From NCBI RefSeq assembly GCF_014805525.1, contig NZ_JACFSZ010000010.1, forward strand, positions 79,648 to 143,647: DNA of 64,000 nt, in the 5' to 3' direction. Shown here in pieces: positions 52,832 to 63,109 of this stretch; positions within the stretch are counted from its first letter, which is position 1, and every line of letters begins with the position of its first letter. Source of the stretch: Rhabdothermincola sediminis. GTDB lineage: Bacteria; Actinomycetota; Acidimicrobiia; Acidimicrobiales; Acidimicrobilacustridaceae. The position numbers and the translations under genes are program-made. A model generated the notes under the pieces. It saw nothing but the letters and a program-made list of their open reading frames with translations, was not told the DNA's origin and did no database searches.

Positions 52832-53785
52832 ATGAGGTTCGTCCGCAAGAAGCTGGTCCAGCTGCTGCTGGTCCTGCTCGCCGTCACGTTCCTGTCGTTC
52901 TTCTTCCTCAACCTGCTCCCCGGCAACACCGCCCAGGTGCTCTGCGGAGCGGGCGGCGGGCCGGAGTGCGTGGAGCAGAAGACCAAGGAGCTGGGCCTCG
53001 ACAAGCCCCTACCGGTGCGCTACGGGGAGTGGCTGCGTGACGCGGTCACCGGGGACCTCGGCGCGTCGGCTCGGAACCAGCAGCCGGTGTGGGAGGCGAT
53101 CAAGCAGCGGATGCCGGTGACGATCGAGCTGCTGATCTACTCGCAGTTCATCGCCCTGGCGGTGTCGATCCCCCTGGCGATCATCGCCGCCCAACGACCC
53201 GGTGGCATCTTCGACCGGGTGTCGACCAGTGTCGCGTTCGCGCTGCTGTCGGTGCCGAACTTCATCCTGGCGATCGTGCTGATCCTCATCTTCGCCGTGA
53301 ACCTCGGCTGGTTCCCCGCCACCGGCTACGCCGAATTCTTCACCGACCCCATCAAGAACCTCCACGACCTCTTCTTGCCCGCCCTCACCCTGGCGGTGGC
53401 CGAGATGGCGGTCTACCTCCGCCTGCTTCGCACCGATCTCATCGCCACTCTGCAAGAGGACTACATCATGATGGCCAAGGCCAAGGGCCTGCCGTCGCGG
53501 CGAATCCTGCTGCGCCACGCCTTCCGCCCCTCCACCTTCTCGCTGGTGACCGTGGCCGGCCTCAACATGGGCCGCCTCATCGGCGGGACGTTCATCGTCG
53601 AGGTGATCTTCGCCATCAACGGCATCGGCAAGTACGTCGTCGACAGCATCCTGGCCCGCGACTACATCCCGGTGCAGGGCGGGGTGGTGATCATCGCCGT
53701 CGGCTACGTGCTCATCAACTTCGCCGTCGACATGTTCTACGCCGTTCTCGACCCGAGGATCCGCCATGCCCGCGCGCTCGCCTGA
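52832..53785 (+). CDS. oppB: Oligopeptide ABC transporter permease (OppB/DppB type)
   Basis: Inner-membrane permease of 317 residues with six helices. The N-terminal helix is 'LLLVLLAVTFLSFFFLNLLP', followed by the long periplasmic loop typical of OppB. The EAA loop that docks on the ATPases is 'DYIMMAKAKGLPSRRILLRH'. It ends 'FYAVLDPRIRHARAL', the common DppB tail. It comes 48 nt after oppA and overlaps oppC by 20 nt. Confidence 0.93.
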   Translation: MRFVRKKLVQLLLVLLAVTFLSFFFLNLLPGNTAQVLCGAGGGPECVEQKTKELGLDKPLPVRYGEWLRDAVTGDLGASARNQQPVWEAIKQRMPVTIELLIYSQFIALAVSIPLAIIAAQRPGGIFDRVSTSVAFALLSVPNFILAIVLILIFAVNLGWFPATGYAEFFTDPIKNLHDLFLPALTLAVAEMAVYLRLLRTDLIATLQEDYIMMAKAKGLPSRRILLRHAFRPSTFSLVTVAGLNMGRLIGGTFIVEVIFAINGIGKYVVDSILARDYIPVQGGVVIIAVGYVLINFAVDMFYAVLDPRIRHARALA

Positions 53786-54755
53786 ACCCAGCTCGGAACC
53801 GCTGCCCACCGACAGCTCGGTGTTCGCCGAGAGCGGCGACCTGGCCACCGAGATCACCCGGATCGCCGACGGCGACATCGAGCTGCTCGAGGAGCTGCAC
53901 GAGCTCGACCCCGGCCAGGTGGCCGCGGAGGACCTGGTCAAGAAGCGTCTCGGCCCCCTGTTCTGGATCGCGGTGGGCTGGTTCGGGCTCGTGGCCCTGC
54001 TGGCCCTGCTCGCCCCGGTGCTGCCCCTCCAGGACTATCGGACCCCGTCGTCGTGCGTGCGCTGCCCGCCGAGCGCCGATCACTGGTTCGGCACCGACAC
54101 GCTCGGGCGCGACATCTTCTCCCGGGTCGTGTGGGGGGGCCGGGTGTCGCTGGCCGTCGGCTTCGCGGCGGTGGCCTTCGGCGTGGCCATCGGCGGCACC
54201 CTCGGGGTCATCGCCGGGTACTTCAAGGGTCGGCTGGAGGCCACGATCATGTGGGCCATGGACGTCCTCCTGGCGTTCCCGGCCCTGCTCCTGGCCCTGG
54301 TGATCGTCACGTTCCGGGTCAACCGGGACGTCGGCAACATCATCCTGGCCATCGGCATCGTCGCCATCCCCCCGATCGCCCGGCTGGTGCGCGCCGCCAC
54401 CCTGGTGCACAGCGAGCGCGAGTACGTCACCGCGGCCCGAGCCCTCGGAGCGAGCAACTTCCGCATCATCTGGCGGGAAGTGGTCCCCAACGTGGCCCTG
54501 CCCGTGCTGTCCTTCAGCATCATCGGGGTGGCCGTGGCCATCGTGGCCGAAGGCGGCCTCTCGTTCCTCGGTCTCTCCGTGCCTCCTCCCACGCCGACCT
54601 GGGGCGGGATGATCAACGACGGCCGAGCGGTGCTGGCCCGGGAGCCGTTCATCAGCCTGATCCCCTGCGCCGTGATGTTCCTCACCGTGCTGGCCCTCAA
54701 CCTCGCCGGTGACCGCGTCCGGGAGTACTTCGACGTGAAGGAGGTCGGCCTGTGA
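53766..54755 (+). CDS. oppC: Oligopeptide ABC transporter permease (OppC/DppC type)
   Basis: 329 residues, the second permease. It has an unusually long, acidic cytoplasmic N-terminus of about 60 residues ('EITRIADGDIELLEELHELD') before the first helix; most DppC proteins are shorter here. 'HWFGTDTLGRDIFSRVVWGG' is the OppC signature and 'REYVTAARALGASNFRIIWR' is the EAA loop. It overlaps oppB by 20 nt and oppD by 4 nt (GTGA). Confidence 0.92.
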   Translation: MPARSPEPSSEPLPTDSSVFAESGDLATEITRIADGDIELLEELHELDPGQVAAEDLVKKRLGPLFWIAVGWFGLVALLALLAPVLPLQDYRTPSSCVRCPPSADHWFGTDTLGRDIFSRVVWGGRVSLAVGFAAVAFGVAIGGTLGVIAGYFKGRLEATIMWAMDVLLAFPALLLALVIVTFRVNRDVGNIILAIGIVAIPPIARLVRAATLVHSEREYVTAARALGASNFRIIWREVVPNVALPVLSFSIIGVAVAIVAEGGLSFLGLSVPPPTPTWGGMINDGRAVLAREPFISLIPCAVMFLTVLALNLAGDRVREYFDVKEVGL

Positions 54756-55870
54756 GCCGCAAGGTCATCAGCTCCACCAAGGCGAGTGCGGCCAGCAGCC
54801 CGTCGAAACTCCTGCAGGTCGTCGACCTCAAGACCCACTTCCGCACCGAGCGGGGCACGGTGCGAGCGGTCGACGGGGTGAGCTTCTCGCTCGACCGGGG
54901 CAAGACCCTCGGCGTGGTGGGCGAGTCCGGATCCGGCAAGACCGTGCTCGCCCGCTCGATCATGGGGCTGCTCCCCAAGCGCAACGTGATCCGCGACGGT
55001 CACATCTTCTACGAGGGCGCAGACATCATCGGCTACACCCAGGACCAGATGCGCTCGGTCTGGGGGGCCGAGATGTCGATGGTCTTCCAGGACCCGATGA
55101 CCTCGCTGAACCCGGTGATGAAGATCGGCAAGCAGATCACCGAGTCGCTCATCCACCACCTCGGCATGGACAAGAACGAGGCGAACGAGACCGCCCTGTC
55201 GCTGTTGAGCTCGGTGGGGATCCCCGAGCCGGCGCAGCGACTGGAGGAGTACCCGCACCAGCTCTCCGGCGGCATGCGCCAGCGGGTGACGATCGCCATC
55301 GCCCTGGCCTGCGGTCCGAAGCTGCTCTTCGCCGACGAGCCCACCACGGCACTCGACGTCACCGTGCAGGCCCAGATCCTGAACCTGCTCCAGCAGCAGC
55401 AGCGCGAGCGTCACATGGCCATGATCCTCGTCACCCACGACCTCGGTGTGGTGGCGGGGCGCACCGACGACATCCTCGTGATGTACGGCGGTCGGGTCGC
55501 CGAGTACGCGCCCACCAGCGTGCTGTTCTCCGACATGAAGATGCCCTACACCGAGGCGCTGCTGAACTCGATCCCCAAGATCGACTACCCCAGCCACACC
55601 CGCCTCGAGGCCATCCCGGGCCGACCCCCCGACCTCATCAATCCTCCGAAGGGCTGCAACTTCGCTCCCCGCTGCCGCTACGCGCAGCCCAAGTGCCTCA
55701 CCGACGACCCACCGTTGGTGGAAGGGCCCACGCCCGGGCACCTCTACCGCTGCTGGTACCCCGTGGGCACCCCCGAGGGAGAAGACGCCCGTGCCCGCAA
55801 CGAGGCCGCCGGCGCCACCGCCGCCGCCACGCCGGTCTCCGTCCGTCCCGCGAACCCCGAGGAGCTCTGA
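54752..55870 (+). CDS. oppD: Oligopeptide ABC transporter ATP-binding protein (OppD type)
   Basis: 372 residues. Walker A 'GESGSGKTVLARSI', ABC signature 'QLSGGMRQRVTIAIALA', Walker B 'LLFADEPTTALD', and the C-terminal oligopeptide-transporter domain with the cysteine cluster ('GCNFAPRCRYAQPKC...'), which can hold an iron-sulfur cluster in this family. The GTG overlaps the oppC stop. A low-complexity Ala/Thr tail ends the protein. With OppF it forms the ATPase pair. Confidence 0.94.
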   Translation: MSRKVISSTKASAASSPSKLLQVVDLKTHFRTERGTVRAVDGVSFSLDRGKTLGVVGESGSGKTVLARSIMGLLPKRNVIRDGHIFYEGADIIGYTQDQMRSVWGAEMSMVFQDPMTSLNPVMKIGKQITESLIHHLGMDKNEANETALSLLSSVGIPEPAQRLEEYPHQLSGGMRQRVTIAIALACGPKLLFADEPTTALDVTVQAQILNLLQQQQRERHMAMILVTHDLGVVAGRTDDILVMYGGRVAEYAPTSVLFSDMKMPYTEALLNSIPKIDYPSHTRLEAIPGRPPDLINPPKGCNFAPRCRYAQPKCLTDDPPLVEGPTPGHLYRCWYPVGTPEGEDARARNEAAGATAAATPVSVRPANPEEL

Positions 55871-55872
55871 GA

Positions 55873-56937
<1,065 letters not shown>

Positions 56938-56975
56938 GGAGTCCGCTGCGGGGCGGGGATCTCGAGGCAGGCCAG

Positions 56976-57608
56976 GTGACCGAGCCAGCGCGAGGGGGGC
57001 GCACGAGGACCAGGCTCGACCCGGAGATCCGCCGCGAGCAGATCGTCGACGCCGCCGAGCGGGTCTTCACCCTCCGGGACCCCAGCGAGGTCACCTTGGA
57101 GGAGATCGCCGAGCAGGCTGGGGTGTCCCGGGCCCTGGTCCACAACTACTTCGGTGACCGCAGCGGAGTGCTCGCCGCGGTGCACCTGCGGTGCACCCTC
57201 CAGCTCGACGAGGCACTGCGTTCGATCTCCTCCGATCCCGACGGCACGCTGGACGAGCACCTGGTCGCCTTGGTCGATGCCTACCTGCGCATCGCCGCTG
57301 CGAAGCCCGCTGCCTGGAAGCTGGTGGGCACCCCCGAGGCGACCCTGCACCCACTCGTCGTGGAGGCCCGGCGCCGGCGTTGCGAACGGCTCGCCGACTG
57401 GTGGGGCGGTGACGCCGCGGCTCGGCTGCTGGCCCGCAGCGTGCTCGGCTGCCTGGACGCCGCGGTGGCGGCCTGGCTCGAGCAGCGCGACCTCTCCCGA
57501 GGCCAGGCGCTCGAGGTGATCCACGGCCTGCTCCTGCGAGGTCTCGCGGGCATCCTCACGCAGCGATCGGCGAGACCTGCCCGAGCCGTGGGTGACCCCC
57601 CTCGGTGA
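56976..57608 (+). CDS. TetR-family transcriptional regulator
   Basis: 210 residues. The helix-turn-helix is 'IVDAAERVFTLRDPSEVTLE' then 'EIAEQAGVSRALVHNYFGDR'. The C-terminal domain is helical and Ala/Arg-rich, with no recognised ligand motif. GTG start. It lies 38 nt after oppF on the same strand and could be the operon's own regulator. A hairpin overlaps its stop codon. Confidence 0.86.
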   Translation: MTEPARGGRTRTRLDPEIRREQIVDAAERVFTLRDPSEVTLEEIAEQAGVSRALVHNYFGDRSGVLAAVHLRCTLQLDEALRSISSDPDGTLDEHLVALVDAYLRIAAAKPAAWKLVGTPEATLHPLVVEARRRRCERLADWWGGDAAARLLARSVLGCLDAAVAAWLEQRDLSRGQALEVIHGLLLRGLAGILTQRSARPARAVGDPPR

Positions 57609-57616
57609 CGGGGGGT
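57595..57616 (+). terminator. Hairpin at the end of the opp/tetR unit
   Basis: acccccc (57595-57601) pairs with ggggggt (57610-57616) around an 8-nt loop that contains the tetR stop codon. There is no T-run, so it is a candidate only. Confidence 0.4.
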
Positions 57617-57683
57617 GCCCTGACCTCGCGCCGCTGAGGACCCGAGGGCGCGACCTCCACGACGGCGTGAGAGGATGAGCGCC

Positions 57684-58160
<477 letters not shown>

Positions 58161-58163
58161 GGA

Positions 58164-58355
58164 TCAGTCCTTCAGCGCCACCGCGTTCGGGGTGACGTGC
58201 ATCTTCGGTTCGTAGGCCGCGGCCTCGACGTCGCGCCGCTCACCCCCGACCGTCGCCCGCAGCTGCTCCCGGCAGCCGCCGCAGGGCCCATAGAAGCGCT
58301 CGGCGGCGGTCGTTCCACAACGAGGGCAGATGATGGAGAGGATCTGGTCTCCCAT
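58164..58355 (-). CDS. Small zinc-ribbon protein
   Basis: 63 residues. Four Cys in two pairs, 'ICPRCGTTAAERFYGPCGGC', form a zinc ribbon; the rest ('RDVEAAAYEPKMHVTPNAVA') is unstructured or extended. Such proteins are common and unnamed in actinobacteria. The ATG at 58355 gives a clean N-terminus ('GDQILSIICPRC'); the upstream in-frame part is Arg/Ser-rich. It may bind nucleic acid or a protein partner; function unknown. Confidence 0.7.
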   Translation of the reverse strand: MGDQILSIICPRCGTTAAERFYGPCGGCREQLRATVGGERRDVEAAAYEPKMHVTPNAVALKD

Positions 58356-58449
58356 GCCGGAAACTCTCGCGCGCCGGGTCGGGCGGCTCGCGGACCCCTC
58401 CGTCTGCCCGGTGCGGCTCGCGACTGCCTGCTGGTCGGTAGGCACCGAG

Positions 58450-58475
58450 CTGTGGAGAACTCGCGAAATCCACAG
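58450..58475. promoter_or_regulatory. Inverted repeat in a divergent gap (possible operator)
   Basis: ctgtgga (58450-58456) and tccacag (58469-58475) form a perfect 7-bp inverted repeat with a 12-nt spacer. It lies between the zinc-ribbon gene (start 58355) and the small gene at 58547. It may bind a dimeric regulator. Confidence 0.3.
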
Positions 58476-58546
58476 AGTTGGCCCTCTTCCTCCTCACAGG
58501 CCCATGCCCGTAGCGTTCCCCCGAGGAGCAGAGAGCGAGGAGACCT

Positions 58547-58801
58547 GTGGCTGCCTACCGCGTCACCCTCCGAGACGGCACGGTCGAGATGATCGACGGC
58601 GCCGACGCCTACCAGCAGGAAGGGCAGATGACCACGTTCTTCGCCACCGCGTCAGGCCGGCAGGTGGTGGACTGCTGGAGCACCCGCGTGGCCAGCATCC
58701 GTACCTCGGAGGTCCTGGCCATACGGCGAGAAGAACCCCGGCGGGAGGGCCCGGCGACGATCGGCGCGGAACCCGTGAGGGTCGGGCTGCACCCGGCCTG
58801 A
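58547..58801 (+). CDS. Small protein of unknown function
   Basis: 84 residues with a beta-rich first half ('AYRVTLRDGTVEMIDGADAY', 'GQMTTFFATASGRQVVDCW', 'RVASIRTSEVLAIRREE') and a disordered end. GTG start with 'gcgaggag' at good distance upstream. It looks like a small beta-barrel or single-strand-binding-like fold, but no family is recognised. It converges on the PIG-V-like gene. Confidence 0.6.
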   Translation: MAAYRVTLRDGTVEMIDGADAYQQEGQMTTFFATASGRQVVDCWSTRVASIRTSEVLAIRREEPRREGPATIGAEPVRVGLHPA

Positions 58802-58829
58802 CCCTCACGCGCCGGCGCGCCTCGTCAGG
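58797..58829. terminator. Inverted repeat between convergent genes
   Basis: cctgac (58797-58802) and gtcagg (58824-58829) flank a GC palindrome (gcgccggcgc, 58809-58818), overlapping both stop codons. It could end transcription from both sides. No T-run. Confidence 0.3.
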
Positions 58830-59952
58830 GCACGTACGCCGCCAGCCAGGCGAGCGTCGCCAACGACACGAACCCGGCCGCGCACAACGCCAGCACCGGC
58901 CGCTCCGCCCGCTCGTCCGCGGTGTAGAGCGCAAGGGTGAGCACCAAGGGGAAGGCGTTCAGGCCGTACCGCTCGAGCGAGTTGAGGTTCTCAGCGCCGA
59001 GCGCCAGTGCCAGCACCGCCGCGGCATACAGCCCGTAGGAGACCGGCCACCGGCGGAACGCCAGCACCAGCAGCACCACGAAGAGCGCGGCGAACGGTAG
59101 GTGAAGCCCCTGGCCGAAGCGCTCCGGGCCGACCAGGTCGACGAGGCCGTCCCACATGCGGGTGATCGGGTTCACGGCCCGGCCGCGCAGCTCCTCCTGC
59201 ACGGTGAACGGGAGCAACGGATCGCCGTCCCGGACCCAGACCCATCCGGCGTAGAGCGCCGCGCCGGCCAGCGGCCCGGCGATGGCGGCCAGCCCGCCGG
59301 CGCGGTCCCGACCCCGGCTGCCGCGCCAGGTACGGGCCACCTCGACCGCGGCCGGGATCGCGAGCAGGATGCCGAGCGGCCGGCACAGCGCTGCCAGGAG
59401 CCCCCCGGCAGCGGCCACCCATGGGCGCCGGGTGCGCAGGCCCAGGAACGCCAGGAGCGCCCCCACCAGCATCAGCGCCTCCGCGTACCCCCAGACCAAC
59501 ACGAACGCCGGCGGGAACAGCATCATGAGCCACACGGCCCGGCCGGCCGCGGCGCGCCTGCACCCCTCCGCCCGCATCAGCTGCAGCACCAGGATGCCCA
59601 GCACGATGGAGGCCAGGTTCGCGATCAGCACCAGCGCCACGCCCTCCGAGCCGAGCAAGACGCCGACGAAGCGGCCCGCCAGGGGGAAGCCGGGGAAGAA
59701 CCGCAACGCCTCCCGGTCGAGCCCTCCGTAGCCGACCGTGGCGATGTCTCGGTACCACGTACCGTCCCAGGCCAGCAGCCCGTCGCCGAGGGCCGGAGGC
59801 GCCAGCGCGAAGCGATCCGCGACCACGCGGGCGGCGACGTACGCCGCGGCCACCAGGATCCGGGCGGTCACCCAGGCGGGCACCACCACCCAGAGGTCAT
59901 CACGGAGCCCAGCCAACCATCGCCGGGACGGTCCTCGACGGATCGCCGTCAT
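58825..59952 (-). CDS. PIG-V-like GT-C membrane mannosyltransferase
   Basis: 375 residues, about ten membrane helices. The first loop has 'GLLAWDGTWYRDIATVGYGG', a pattern typical of PIG-V/GT76-like and related GT-C enzymes that use polyprenyl-phosphate sugars outside the membrane. 'RFFPGFPLAGRFVG' and 'NLNSLERYGLNAFPLVLTLA' are also family-like. The ATG overlaps the stop of the next gene upstream (ATGA), so the two transferases are made together. The sugar and acceptor are unknown. Confidence 0.8.
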   Translation of the reverse strand: MTAIRRGPSRRWLAGLRDDLWVVVPAWVTARILVAAAYVAARVVADRFALAPPALGDGLLAWDGTWYRDIATVGYGGLDREALRFFPGFPLAGRFVGVLLGSEGVALVLIANLASIVLGILVLQLMRAEGCRRAAAGRAVWLMMLFPPAFVLVWGYAEALMLVGALLAFLGLRTRRPWVAAAGGLLAALCRPLGILLAIPAAVEVARTWRGSRGRDRAGGLAAIAGPLAGAALYAGWVWVRDGDPLLPFTVQEELRGRAVNPITRMWDGLVDLVGPERFGQGLHLPFAALFVVLLVLAFRRWPVSYGLYAAAVLALALGAENLNSLERYGLNAFPLVLTLALYTADERAERPVLALCAAGFVSLATLAWLAAYVP

Positions 59953-61544
59953 GGCGTCGACGCCGGCAGCATGACGAGCTGGGCGTGCTCGTAATAGCGG
60001 TCGCCGTCCTCCTCCACGAGCACCTCCGCCCGTCCACGGGCGCTGGCCAACGCGTCGAACAGGGCCTCGCACTGGCCCTCGAAGGTGGCGTAGGCCCCGC
60101 TCCACACCAGGAAGATGCGGTGGGATGGGCCTGCCCGATCCAGGATCTGCTGGGCGATGGCCTGCGGATCTGCAGCTCGGTTTCGTGCCTCGTAGTCGCG
60201 CCAGTCGACCCGTTCGGGGCCATCCAACGTCGGGTAGACGAGCTGGGTCACCTCCGCCGGAACCTCCCGGCTCCCGCCGGGGCCGAGCTGGTCCGGGCAG
60301 TAGACGACCACGTCGCCCGCCGCGGCCCGCTCCCCGACCGCGGCTCCGATCACCCCCGCCTGGGTGCGGCTGGTGACGAGGTTGTACACCCCGCCGAGGA
60401 GGAACGCGCCCGTCACCACGACCGCGATCCCGTCGCGGACCCAGCGGTCCCCGAAGCGTTGGATGCCGCCCGCCACCAGCAACATCACGAGGGGGAAGAG
60501 GACCGTCGCGTACCTCGTGGCGTACGCGCTCCAGGTGACATAGGCGACGGCGGCGCCGAGCACGAGAGTGCCGGCGGCGACGTACGCGTCCGCCCGGAAC
60601 GGTGGCGTCGTGCGTACGTCGATCTCGATCGTGAACCGGTCACGGGTGGCGCCGAACACGGCCAGCAGCATCAGCACCAGGATCATCGCCCCCACCAGCT
60701 CGGCGTCCCGGAAGTCGCCTCCCCCGAAGTCCGTGAGGGTGCTGGCGAGGAGGGTGGTGGGGCGCGGAGGGCCCGACCAGGGGGTACCGGTGTGGCGAGC
60801 CTGGTCGACCAGCACCGGGAGCCAGGGGATGAACGACGCCGCGCCCATGCCGATGGCGGCCAGCGCCCGCCCGGCCCTCCGGCGTTCGCCCTCGTCCTGG
60901 GCGCGCCGGGCTCGCCACGCCAGAAGCGATCCGGTGGCCGCCAGGAGCCACAGCGACCAGTAGTGCGTGTACAGCAGCGCAGCGGTAACCAGCGCGATGG
61001 CCGCCAGCGCACGCCTCCCGTCGCGGCCGAGCCGGAGGGCGCCGTCCACCAGCAACCAGCCTGCGAGCACCAGGATCACCAGGAGTGCGTACATCCGGGT
61101 CTCCGTGGCGTACCGGAGCGCGAACGGCGACACGGCGAGCACGAGCAGTGCCAACCACGCCAGCAGCGGACCGCCCCGCCGCCGGCCCGTCAACCACATG
61201 AGGGGCAGGGCGGCTACCGCGAAGACACCGGAGAGTGCCCGAACGGCCACATCCGAGGTGCCGAACACCCCGATCCAGATGTGCAGCAGGACGTAGTACA
61301 GGGGTGGGTGACCGTCATGGCGCAGCGCGGACGGGATGTCGACGAGCGGCAGGCGGGCGACGTTCACGCTCAGTGCCTCGTCGAGCCACAGCGGCGTGCG
61401 GGCCGCAAAGCGCAGCACGACACCGACCACGACCGCGACCACGCTCAGTGCGATCAGCTCCAGGGGCACCTGCTGCCCGCCCGCAGCCTGCCCGCCGCCC
61501 CGCGAGCCCGCCGGGCGCGCGGGCTGCAGCCGCTCGGTCGTCAT
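59949..61544 (-). CDS. GT39/ArnT-like (PMT_2) membrane glycosyltransferase
   Basis: 531 residues, about eleven helices and a C-terminal soluble domain of some 130 residues. The first loop 'RTPLWLDEALSVNVARLPLV' holds the catalytic Asp-Glu ('LDE'), and 'RHDGHPPLYYVLLHIW' is the second PMT_2 hallmark. 'YATETRMYALLVILVLAGWL' follows. The ATG at 61544 is chosen as the first good start; the upstream in-frame part is Arg-rich. It overlaps the PIG-V-like gene by 4 nt and is divergent from another GT-C gene 167 nt away. Confidence 0.82.
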   Translation of the reverse strand: MTTERLQPARPAGSRGGGQAAGGQQVPLELIALSVVAVVVGVVLRFAARTPLWLDEALSVNVARLPLVDIPSALRHDGHPPLYYVLLHIWIGVFGTSDVAVRALSGVFAVAALPLMWLTGRRRGGPLLAWLALLVLAVSPFALRYATETRMYALLVILVLAGWLLVDGALRLGRDGRRALAAIALVTAALLYTHYWSLWLLAATGSLLAWRARRAQDEGERRRAGRALAAIGMGAASFIPWLPVLVDQARHTGTPWSGPPRPTTLLASTLTDFGGGDFRDAELVGAMILVLMLLAVFGATRDRFTIEIDVRTTPPFRADAYVAAGTLVLGAAVAYVTWSAYATRYATVLFPLVMLLVAGGIQRFGDRWVRDGIAVVVTGAFLLGGVYNLVTSRTQAGVIGAAVGERAAAGDVVVYCPDQLGPGGSREVPAEVTQLVYPTLDGPERVDWRDYEARNRAADPQAIAQQILDRAGPSHRIFLVWSGAYATFEGQCEALFDALASARGRAEVLVEEDGDRYYEHAQLVMLPASTP

Positions 61545-61696
61545 CGGACGGACCGGCGGCCGGCCCGGCTGCCGGAGCCGACAGACCGATCCCGCCACCG
61601 CTCGGCGCTCGTCCTCATGGCCGCCGATGCTACGGCGCGCCCGGACGAGCGTCGGGCATGACCCGGCGATCCCCCAGGCCATGGGAGCGGCGTCGG

Positions 61697-61702
61697 TATG
61701 CT
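61697..61702 (+). promoter_or_regulatory. Putative leaderless -10 box
   Basis: TATGCT ends 9 nt before the ATG at 61712, which favours that start over the in-frame ATG at 61658. Confidence 0.4.
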
Positions 61703-61711
61703 CGCCAGATC

Positions 61712-63109
61712 ATGGAGCCGGACACTGGCGGCCGCTCGGGGGACCGCGGATGGTGGATCGGCCTCGGCATCATCGTCCTGGCCGGACTCGCGCTCCGGGT
61801 GGCCTACGTCTGGTTCTTCCGCCGCGGCATCGACCTGCAGGGCGATCCCGTCTACTACCACGATGCCGCCAACCTGCTCGCCGACGGGAAGGGGTTCATC
61901 AACCCGTTCGCCTACGAGGAGGGGCGCACCGTCCAGGGCGCGGACCACCCACCGCTGTACATCGTCTACCTCGCGCTGTTCTCCGTGCTCGGCCTGCGAT
62001 CGGTCACCGCCCACCTGCTGGCCTCCTGCCTGCTCGGCGCGGCGGCGGTCGGGGTGGGTGGCCTCGCCGGGCGCGAGGTCGCCGGCCGCCGAGCCGGCTG
62101 GTTGACGGCGGGCCTCATGGCCGTGTACCCGAACGTGTGGCGCTTCGACGGGATGGTGCTGTCGGAGACCATGGTGATCTTCACGGTCATGCTCACGGTC
62201 CTCCTCGCCTACCGGTGCTGGCGGGCACCCTCCGGCCTAGCCCTCGCCTGGGTCGGGCTCTCGGCTGCCGCTTCCACGCTGGCTCGCTCCGAGCTCGGCC
62301 TGCTCCTCCCCCTGCTCGTCGTCCCTCTGGCGGTCGGCACCGCCAGGCGCCTCGGCCGCCCAGTGTGGCGACTGATCGTCGCCGGCATCGGTGCCGCCGG
62401 AGTGCTTCTCGTTCCCTGGGTGGTGTTCAACCTGGTGCGCTTCGACCGTCCGGTGCTGCTGTCGAGCCAGATGGAGGTCACCCTCGCGGTGTCCAACTGC
62501 GAGTCGGTCTACTACGGCGATCTGATCGGCTACTGGGACCTGCGATGCGGGCGGGAGATCCTCGACCGCCACCAGATCCGGGCGGAGTTCAGCGAAGCCG
62601 AGGCCCAGCGGGCGCTGCTCGAGGACACCCTCCGGTACATGGGTGACCACCGGAGCCGCATCCCGACGGTGATCGCGGCCCGGGTGGGGCGGATCACCGG
62701 GGTCTTCCGGCCCCGCCAGCAGATCGACATCGACGTGGGCGCCGAGCTGTTCCCCCGCCGGGTCATGGAGGCTGCCACGATCTCCTACTGGCTGCTCGTG
62801 CCCTTCGCCATCGCCGGTGCCGTTGTCCTCCGCCGGCGCCGGGTGCCGCTCTACCCGGTGCTCGCTCCCGGCATCACCGTGCTGATCACCGTGGTGCTCT
62901 TCTACTCGTCGATGCGCTTCCGAGCGACTGCCGAAGGCCCGCTCTGCCTGCTCGCCGCGGTGGGTGCGACCGCGCTGGTGAGCCGGTGGTGGCCGGAGGA
63001 ACGAGCCCCGGCCTGGGACGGGCCGGCAGCGGGTCCGGGAGCCAGCCACCAGGACGATCAGAGCGAGCGGGACGCGAGATCAGGTGCCAACGCGGCGATC
63101 ACGTCGTAG
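61712..63109 (+). CDS. GT39/GT83-like membrane glycosyltransferase
   Basis: 465 residues, about ten helices. The first loop reads 'RGIDLQGDPVYYHDAANLLA' and 'VQGADHPPLYIVYLALFSVL', the PMT_2/ArnT pattern with an Asp at the active site. It lacks the long soluble C-terminal domain of its divergent neighbour. The C-terminal ~30 residues are hydrophilic and low in complexity, and their coding sequence overlaps by 52 nt the 3' end of the convergent SGNH gene. Substrate unknown. Confidence 0.82.
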   Translation: MEPDTGGRSGDRGWWIGLGIIVLAGLALRVAYVWFFRRGIDLQGDPVYYHDAANLLADGKGFINPFAYEEGRTVQGADHPPLYIVYLALFSVLGLRSVTAHLLASCLLGAAAVGVGGLAGREVAGRRAGWLTAGLMAVYPNVWRFDGMVLSETMVIFTVMLTVLLAYRCWRAPSGLALAWVGLSAAASTLARSELGLLLPLLVVPLAVGTARRLGRPVWRLIVAGIGAAGVLLVPWVVFNLVRFDRPVLLSSQMEVTLAVSNCESVYYGDLIGYWDLRCGREILDRHQIRAEFSEAEAQRALLEDTLRYMGDHRSRIPTVIAARVGRITGVFRPRQQIDIDVGAELFPRRVMEAATISYWLLVPFAIAGAVVLRRRRVPLYPVLAPGITVLITVVLFYSSMRFRATAEGPLCLLAAVGATALVSRWWPEERAPAWDGPAAGPGASHQDDQSERDARSGANAAITS

